A DNA stretch of 64,000 bases, taken from Rostratula benghalensis. Its lineage: Eukaryota; Chordata; Aves; Charadriiformes; Rostratulidae. The DNA lies in NCBI GenBank assembly GCA_013399305.1, contig VXAI01000018.1:1656215-1720214 (forward strand), in the 5' to 3' direction. The position numbers and the translations under genes were made by a program. Positions 56,541 to 64,000 of the stretch are shown here, piece after piece (within the stretch, counting starts at the first letter, position 1; each line of letters opens with the position of its first letter). The notes under the pieces were generated by a model. That model ran no database searches. It was not told where the DNA came from and worked only from the letters and a program-made list of their open reading frames with translations.

Positions 56541-56742
56541 GGGCTGTGGGGAGGTTTGTGGGGCTGCAAGGGGATGGCTCAGTCCTGCGGGGGATGCTTA
56601 GGGCCGTGGGGAAGATCCTCGGGGCTGCAAAGGGAACCACGGGGAGGTTGTTTGGGCCATGAGGAGGGTGCTCAAGGATGCTCGGGACTGCAGGGGAGAT
56701 ACTCGGGGCAGCAAGGGGGATGCTCAGGGCTGCAGGGGGATG
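56541..56742. repeat. G-rich minisatellite, roughly 24-bp unit
   Basis: Degenerate tandem copies built on GGATGCTCGGGGCTGCAGGG; the clearest are consecutive near 56676-56742, where the spacing is 23-24 bases. The array runs directly into the 743-N gap. Confidence 0.85.
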
Positions 56743-57485
56743 NNNNNNNNNNNNNNNNNNNNNNNNNNNNNNNNNNNNNNNNNNNNNNNNNNNNNNNNNN
56801 NNNNNNNNNNNNNNNNNNNNNNNNNNNNNNNNNNNNNNNNNNNNNNNNNNNNNNNNNNNNNNNNNNNNNNNNNNNNNNNNNNNNNNNNNNNNNNNNNNNN
56901 NNNNNNNNNNNNNNNNNNNNNNNNNNNNNNNNNNNNNNNNNNNNNNNNNNNNNNNNNNNNNNNNNNNNNNNNNNNNNNNNNNNNNNNNNNNNNNNNNNNN
57001 NNNNNNNNNNNNNNNNNNNNNNNNNNNNNNNNNNNNNNNNNNNNNNNNNNNNNNNNNNNNNNNNNNNNNNNNNNNNNNNNNNNNNNNNNNNNNNNNNNNN
57101 NNNNNNNNNNNNNNNNNNNNNNNNNNNNNNNNNNNNNNNNNNNNNNNNNNNNNNNNNNNNNNNNNNNNNNNNNNNNNNNNNNNNNNNNNNNNNNNNNNNN
57201 NNNNNNNNNNNNNNNNNNNNNNNNNNNNNNNNNNNNNNNNNNNNNNNNNNNNNNNNNNNNNNNNNNNNNNNNNNNNNNNNNNNNNNNNNNNNNNNNNNNN
57301 NNNNNNNNNNNNNNNNNNNNNNNNNNNNNNNNNNNNNNNNNNNNNNNNNNNNNNNNNNNNNNNNNNNNNNNNNNNNNNNNNNNNNNNNNNNNNNNNNNNN
57401 NNNNNNNNNNNNNNNNNNNNNNNNNNNNNNNNNNNNNNNNNNNNNNNNNNNNNNNNNNNNNNNNNNNNNNNNNNNNNNNNNNNNN
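56743..57485. other. Assembly gap, 743 N
   Basis: Undetermined bases bounded on the left by a G-rich minisatellite. The open frames crossing it are artefacts of N translation. A small GC-rich gene could be hidden here. Confidence 0.98.
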
Positions 57486-57594
57486 GGCGGTGGAGCCCGG
57501 GGTCTCACCGGGGGTATCGCTGGGACCGGGGACCACCGGGGTGCTGGGGATGGCACCTGCGCCTGGGGCGCAAGAGGCTTTTGCTGCGGTCTCT

Positions 57595-57795
57595 CTGCGA
57601 CAGCCTGGGGTGTTGGGGGTGTTTCATGAGGTAACGGGGATGCAGGGAGCCATGGAGGGGTTTTACCAGGTAACGGATGCACGGAACCAACTGGGGCCAC
57701 CAGGTAGCTGAGGGTGCATGGAGGGGTTTTACCAGGTAACTGGGGGTGCATGGAGGGGTTTTACAGGGTAACTGGGGGTGCAAAGAGCCACGGAG
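57595..57795. repeat. 32-bp minisatellite (GGTGCATGGAGGGGTTTTAC unit)
   Basis: Copies of CATGGAGGGGTTTTACCAGG and the following GTAACTGGGGGTG occur at 57651, 57717 and 57749, with a diverged copy at about 57783. Spacing is 32-33 bases. Each unit contains CAGGTAAC, a splice-donor-like string, but repetition explains it. Confidence 0.88.
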
Positions 57796-59410
57796 GGCTT
57801 TCCCAGTAAGTGCACAGAGCCTTGCTGTGGTCTCCCACCCTACAGCCACCAGGGTTTCAGGATGCCCCAAGCAGAGAACTGGGCTGCCCCATGGCATCAC
57901 CCAGATGTGGGGAGCTGCCCCCCAACATCCACTGCTGCCTTCTGCACCCCAGCTCCCAGCCCTGGCTGGACTGTGAGGGTGTGGGGAAGTGAGGGGAGCT
58001 GTGACCCCACAAGACAGCCTGGGTCCTAGGGGGTTTACAGCCCCATCACCTCTGCGTGAGTTGAGCCCCTGCCACATTTTTTGAAGTGGAACCACAAGGT
58101 TTGTTACACCCAGCAAAGCGGGCAGGGAGGAGGGGGATGTGGTTCCTTCACGAGATGGGTTTGGAGGAGCTGCCCTCTGGCTTTAAGGCAGGAAAAGGAT
58201 CCGAATGATTTCTGTGCCCTGCTTTTGGTGCATCACAAACCTGCACCCAGTGGGATTGAGGTGCCAGTGCCCAGAGAGGTGTCCTTGTGGCCCTCAGGCC
58301 AGCGATGCCGAGACTTTCCTGGCATGGCCCCTTGGCAGGACCCCTCTCCCTGTGCACTCGGGGCTCAGCCAGGCTGCGTGGGACTGGCTTGGGGCTGGTT
58401 CCAGGCGTTAAATCTCTTTCCTCTTATGTAAAGCTGGAGCCAACATCCAGCCGAAATCCACGGAGGCTTTTAGCTGTTGGATCAGCCCCTGAAACACGTA
58501 GCTGTATTCCTCCCCCTCTTGCTTTTTTTGGAGGAAATCTGAATTAGTATCTTTTGGGGAAAGCCCAGACAGGTCGGCTGTGCCCCGGGCTGCCCCATTA
58601 CTACCCGTTACCTGGCTGTGTGTGGGCAGAGCAGTCCCAGTACCATGGTTGTGGCTTTGGACCTGAGTACATGCATCCATCCCTCTGCTTTCACAGCAAA
58701 ATTTCCATGAGAGCCTCGCAGGCAGATCCAAGCCCAGTCTTTGGGCGTCTGCGTGGGGTTTATCTGCATGCACACTGGCAGAAAGGGAGTCTACAAGTCA
58801 CCATGGTTCGGATCTGAGCCCACAGAGGAGAATGTTTCATCAATATCATGAATGCAGCAGTGCATTAAGCACTCTATGGAGTGGAAATGTGGTCCCATGT
58901 GGGGAGGAAGGTGGTGGTGGGACTCAAGTGTGCAGCCAGGTGCTCAGGTGAGGCTCCAAAATAACCCATCCCCTTGTCTCCTTTCAGCTTCTCCCACTTG
59001 AAGACGTGGCTCTGATCCGCTGAAGGGGCCTGGCAGAGATGCTTCAAGTGCCAGGGGAGCATTGACTGCCCAAGGTGGAAACCTTTCACCTTAGCTGGCG
59101 AGGAAGAGTCTCATCGGTGGATTTCCTGGTACCTCTGAAACCATATAGACAATTGCATTCCAAAAAAAATCTAATTTTTCGTGGCCGCTGTCCAGGAGCA
59201 GTGGTAAATTCATCTTGTTTTCAGGTCAACCTAGTGCTATGAACTTGGGGAGAAATAAACAGGGAAGATATTTATTTTTGTTTATTTTTTTTAGATTTCT
59301 GTACTAGCTTGTTTGCAATATGATACAAACATGTACTGTTTGCTTCCTAGGAACCTGCCCTCATTAAAGTGAGAATTGATCAAAGGAAACTTTGGCTTCA
59401 TTGCACTGTG

Positions 59411-59444
<34 letters not shown>

Positions 59445-60179
59445 CCTCGTATGGCTCTGCACGGGGCAGGCATTTCAGCGGTCGGGTTACTCCCAGATTT
59501 TTCTGACATGATTTAACTCCTTGACACAGTTTCTTCTGCTCTTTTAGAGTAAATCTCTTTTACTGCCTGTCGGGGAGTTACTGTTGGGCTGTGTGTCAAT
59601 TGAGATGACAAAGTCAGAAATCTTTCCTGGACTGGGCTGAGTCTCTGCGAGTCCTCACTGCTCCAGTTGTTCATTTGCCTGCTTAGGGCTTAATTTTATA
59701 TGTGTCTCTGCTGATGAAAATAAATGTTATTTCCCTTTAAAGCAGGGAGATGTCTTGGGGATGGGCAGGAGCACACTGGAGGTGTGCAGAAGCGGGTGGG
59801 AACTGGGATCTAGAGAAAACTGGGATTTGGGGGTGAGTCCAGCTCCTGTGAATTGCTGAGCTCGCACCCGCCCGCGCTAGTGGATTTTGCAGGAAATCTG
59901 GCAAAAAGAGCCATTTCCACCCACCTTGCATGAACCGCCTGCTCCTGCCAAAGCTGACAGCAGGGTTTGCGCTGCCTTTGGTTGGGATCTGAAGGAAAAA
60001 AAACCCCATGGTTCTTGTTGAGGGAGCCAGGGACATGCTGAGCCCTGCCCGCCATGCTGCCCCTTGCACCCGGGGTCTCAGGGAGAATTTTGAGTGTTGT
60101 AACACACGAAGGGTTGTTCTCTCCCAGCTTATCCCAACTGCTTTCTCCTCCATGTCCCTTCTCCCTTCCCCACCGTGAT
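57796..60179. other. Intergenic sequence with T/A homopolymer
   Basis: No supported gene. A run of 19 T directly followed by 12 A (59412-59442) forms a perfect homopolymeric inverted repeat. Around 59120-59400 the sequence is AT-rich. The 58400-58800 and 59740-60255 open frames lack any recognised family. Confidence 0.55.
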
Positions 60180-60740
60180 TTTCCAATTTCTGCTCTTCAT
60201 TAGTGCAGTGTGGGCCTTGGGTGGGCCAAATAAGATGTGATTGCCAATGACCCATTAGGCAGCCACACTTGAAAGGGCTGTGGACCTGTCAGGGCACCAA
60301 TCAGCCTGTGGAGTGGCCACTGAGGCAGATTGCTGTTCTTAATGGAGGTAAGTGATAAAATGAGGTAGAAAATGTAAAGGTCAGCTTTGCATAGGGAGGG
60401 GGGTGAAGGGCGATGTGATGAGAGACACGACTCGAGTGTGTGCTTCTGCCCTCATTTGTTGGAAAGAAACACTTGTACGTGCCAATTACTAGGGCAAAAC
60501 CAGCGAGACTCTCAGTTAACCACAAGCCCTTTGCTTCTCACCTTGTAAAATAATTTTTCCAGCTGCTGTTGAGGAGCATGAGCTGATTCTCCAACAGGGC
60601 TGTAAAATGATTTCCTCTGTGCTCCAGATCTCCAGAGAGGTCTGGCCTTTACTCTGGCGGTCAACAAGCCAAATAAAATGGAAGAAAGCTTAAAAAGGCA
60701 TTTAATTACCTCTCCTGCCTTGGGGCAGGACCCAGCCATC
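60180..60740. other. AT-rich island, candidate conserved non-coding element
   Basis: Non-repetitive block containing 'gggccaaataagatgtgatt', 'tgccaatgacccattaggca' (CCAAT- and homeodomain-like), 'gccaattactagggcaaaac' and 'aaaggcatttaattacctct'. It sits between GC-rich segments without repeats. Confidence 0.33.
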
Positions 60741-63700
60741 CCTGATGGACATTAATCTAATGCCTTCTAAAAGACTGGTCCTTGAGGGAGATGCTGCATT
60801 CCCCATGGTCTGCCTCCTGTCCCCCTTTCTCTGGGGGGCTGTGTACCTGGACCATGGGGACCCTCTGTCCTGTCCCCCGGGGATGCTCTGAGATGAAATT
60901 TTGGGCTTTGGCAGACGGAGGAGTTAGAAATCCCCAAGCAACAATGGGGCACCTCACCCTTTCCCTCTCACCAGGTCACTGAGGCTGTGGGGTGGTGGCT
61001 GGAGTTCAAGGGGTGTCAGGAGTGCGGTGGCATCCATGTGGCTTTGCCATGCCATCTTGTGGCCACGCTGATGCCAGGGAATGGGGAAGGATGGGAAGCC
61101 GCAACAGGGGTGAGGAGCAGCCCTGCCACCATGTCCCCACCCTTGCAGAGTAGGGAGTTGCTCCCAGGGGTGCTCCTCTGTCTGCCCAGCCCTGGCCAAA
61201 ACCACTGGACCACAAGGGGATGGGAGCTCTGGGCTAAAGCCTGCCCCAATGCTCTAGAGCCACCCAGGGATGGGGCTGCTCCCGAGCTCTTGGTCCCAGT
61301 GCAGCACATGTGGGCTTTGGACCTGGATCCTGCCCCTGGTCCAAGGCCACCCCCAAGGTGCTGCCTGGGATCTCTGCAGATCCAGCACCACTGGTCAGAG
61401 CCTGGGCTGGTTGACGCAGTGTGGTTTTCCCGGATGGGGTGCGCCGTCACCCATCCTGCCGTGCCAGCGGTGCATTTTGTTCCAGTCCAAGAGGCAGGCA
61501 AATCCCAGGGGCTGCAGCGGGCAGGAAGATGTCCCACCCTAACCCCTCCTGAGCCCAGGGCGGCTCCCTTTCCTTCCCAGCTCCCCAGCCTTTCCCAGAG
61601 GACCGGCAGCATCCACCGAGGCCGTTGGGCACGCCGGGGCTGGGGGCTTTGGGTAGGGCAGTGTCTGGGACAGGAACCGGCAGCGCTGGGGGAGCTGGCA
61701 TGAGTTTACACCGGGACTGGCTCATGCACACACAATGGCTGCAGGGCCTCTGCGCACACCAGGAGGAAGAAAACTCCCCAAGGAATTTCCTCCATCGTCG
61801 GCTCTGCCCAGAAACCGTTCCTCACCCCGTCGGGATGCAGGCAATTGCAGCCAGGGCTGAGCCGGGCCGGGGCTGAGCTCCTCTCTGGCAGGTGGTCCCT
61901 GGTGGGTGCAGTGGTGACTGGGGATGGAAAGCTTTTGGGCAGCACTGGGTACCCTGCGTGGTCCCTGCGATGGCCCAAGATGTCCCTGAGGGGAGCTCTA
62001 TGGTTGCAGGACCCAGCGCTGAGCCAGGGTCTGCCAGGGGTCCTATCCCGTCCCGCCGGGCTGTCCTCACCTCCACGCTGATGCCACCCAAGGGAATTGA
62101 CCGAGGCTGGAGATAAGGGGTAAAGAGTTGCAGAGAGCAGCAGATAACGTTATCTCGGTGCCTGCTGCTTTCCCTATTCCCAAGCTGTCCAGAGCACTGA
62201 TAAGGTGACAGCAGCTTAGAGACACGGGCAGATATCGTCTCGGCCAAGCTGCAGCAAAGCAGGACTATACCTGGAGTACTTGAGGGGAAGATCCAGGTCT
62301 GGACCCTCCTGCAGCCCCCATGCTCCCACCCCTGAGCCTCCCCTGTGGCTTCCCAAAGGCCGTGCCAGCTCCTGTCTCCCCCGTGTTGACTGTACACAGG
62401 GCTGTATTTGGGGAGTGCCCGCGCTGCTTTATGCGGGCACCTCACCTGATGTGGGCACGTGGCGCCAGGACCAGAGGTGACCCGTGCCAAGGCTGCCCTG
62501 CCTGCTCTGCCCAGATCTGCCTGCTCCCTGGGCATCCTGCTGGACCCCCGTGCCCCTCGCCTTGGGGGTGTGCACACACTGCTGGGTCTGGCAGAGAAGT
62601 GGCTGGTGGTGCAGCAAAGATAAAATGTCCTCTCAGGGTCCCCTCCAGACCTCTTTCACCCTCATCTGGGTGGTGAGATGCTGGGTTGCAGACACCTCCC
62701 CAGGCCTGAGCATTTCCCTTGTCTTATTTTCTGGTGGATATTGCTTCTACCATGTGCAGGAGAGAAAAAATCCCAGCTGCAGCCCCATTGAGCAGTAGAA
62801 GGAAGCCATCCTGCCCCAGCCTGGCTATACAGCTGTGGCAAGAGAAGCAGCTCCTTAGTCAAACTCTGCTCCCCAAACCCTGTCAAGAGCTGGAAATCCC
62901 TCAGGGGTCAGCAAAGGTCCCTGAGCATGTCCTAGCCCTTCTGTTCATGCCAAGAAGATGTTGCAGGAATGGTCCCAGCACCTCGCTGGGGTGGCATCTA
63001 GGGTCAAATATGCCAGCAGAAGAGCTGATGCCTCCACAACTCTTAGCCTGGTCCAGGACTTTCATGGCATGGGAGGATTAAACCCAGACACGGCTGTGAT
63101 AAAACAGCAACACAGACCAGATGCATTCCCAGCCCCTTGGGGATGCTGTGGCTGGGCCGGCAGAGGGAGTGTCCCTGCTCAGTGTAGCCAGGAACCTCCT
63201 CCATCTCCATCCACCTCCAGCCTTGCAAGAACTTCTCAAGGTGCTTCTGCTGCTCCCCATTCCCCATCACTCCTGGGCTCGGGTCCAGCTCCTGTGTCTG
63301 GTGGTGTGGGGCCTCCATTCTGCTGCTTCTGGCAGGAAAGGAGGCAGCTGTGGTGGAATATGGTGTGAATGAACACCAATGTTCTCCTGAGGCAGCAACG
63401 CTGCCAGCCTGGCCAGGCACTGGCAGGGATCTCATAGGTACATTCCTGACCAGGTAGGTCCCCTCCACCCATGCTGGCACTTCCATGGACGTGCTCATTT
63501 GCACTGCTCTGTTGCCAACCTCACCCGGGGTGTTGCTCCTGGAGATGAGTGCTCCCAGGGAGGGGTGCTGCTGGGGATGTGTGGTCTCAGAGACAGCTGG
63601 AGGGCTTGGTGCTGCTCTTACATCCACGTCCTTGTTGTGGCAGACAGGGTGCCACATCAGCGTGGCAGCAGGACCAGGAAATGAGCTGTGTCAACACCAG

Positions 63701-64000
63701 CCTCTCCAGGAGCAAGTCCCTTTGCAGTCACATTACCTGTGCGGTTTGGCAGTAGCCACTAGGGACATTTTGGCTCTTCTGGGGTAAAACGGTGATCAGT
63801 GGTGGGTCTGTAGCTCTGCAGGGCGCAGGCAGCGGGGTGCCTGTGCTGCAGGAGCCCAGTGGATGCAGAGCAGGGTGACGTGCCTGCCACCATGTACATG
63901 GGAGCAGCATCATTGCTTGCACATTTGTCTGTGGGTGTGCTGGGATGTGGGAGGTCCTGGGTGTACCCAGCCTGGCCAGAGGCCATCTCCACCTCCACGC
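60741..64000. other. GC-rich intergenic sequence, no gene supported
   Basis: Long chance open frames (for example 61822-62577 and 63043-63657 minus, 60987-61703 plus) occur on both strands in several frames at once. This is the pattern of GC-rich, stop-poor sequence rather than a gene. None shows a PDZ domain or other family expected from synteny (SLC9A3R2), and no neuropeptide-W-like WYKH motif is seen. Confidence 0.6.

Noticed and set aside
56556..57751. Open frames of 270-359 codons across the 743-N gap
   Set aside because: Mostly translated N bases flanked by minisatellite.
61822..62577. 251-codon minus-strand open frame near the right edge
   Set aside because: Several frames on both strands are open over the same interval, amino-acid composition is Pro/Ala/Gly/Ser-rich, and no family is recognised.
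63043..63657. 204-codon minus-strand open frame
   Set aside because: Same pattern of simultaneous open frames in GC-rich DNA. No PDZ or other expected domain.

Overview
The window is vertebrate nuclear DNA, almost certainly from a bird. Avian-type CR1 LINE fragments occur in both orientations, several ending in the ATTCTGTG-like tail. One intron of ZNF598 carries a solo LTR of a kind I recognise from bird (especially neoavian/passerine) endogenous retroviruses. The gene pair corresponds to human 16p13.3 (SYNGR3 and ZNF598). GC-rich sequence, minisatellites and short assembly gaps suggest a microchromosome-like region.

Layout. Positions 1-11064 are the 3' part of SYNGR3 intron 1; coding exon 1 lies left of the window. 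SYNGR3 (plus strand) has coding exons at 11065-11305, 17858-18000 and 19648-19857. A long 3' transcribed region probably runs to a poly(A) signal at 25387-25392. ZNF598 (minus strand) converges on it. It is complete in 12 coding exons from the ATG at 43247 to the stop at 27382, about 884 aa, with its probable poly(A) signal at 25450-25445. The two signals are only 52 bases apart, so the genes end tail to tail. ZNF598 starts in a CpG island at about 42830-43600.

Positions 43600-64000 contain no coding exon that I can support. This intergenic stretch alternates GC-rich, ORF-littered sequence and minisatellites (46-bp units near 43800-44016; roughly 24-bp and 32-bp units around a 743-N gap at 56743-57485) with AT-rich, homeodomain-motif-rich islands. 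Those islands look like conserved non-coding elements: about 46440-47110, 47990-48660, 50340-51790, 52850-53060, 54480-54620, 55200-55480 and 60180-60740.

Function. SYNGR3 is a four-pass MARVEL-domain synaptic-vesicle protein. ZNF598 is a RING and C2H2 zinc-finger ubiquitin ligase that senses collided ribosomes. Their adjacency is ancestral synteny and does not imply a shared pathway. I found no new biological system. The points most worth a second look are the paired poly(A) signals, the repeated acidic-FP(A/S)(L/I) motif of ZNF598 including a copy in a 73-bp exon with two candidate acceptors, a lumenal N-glycosylation sequon in SYNGR3, the solo LTR, and the non-coding islands 5' of ZNF598.
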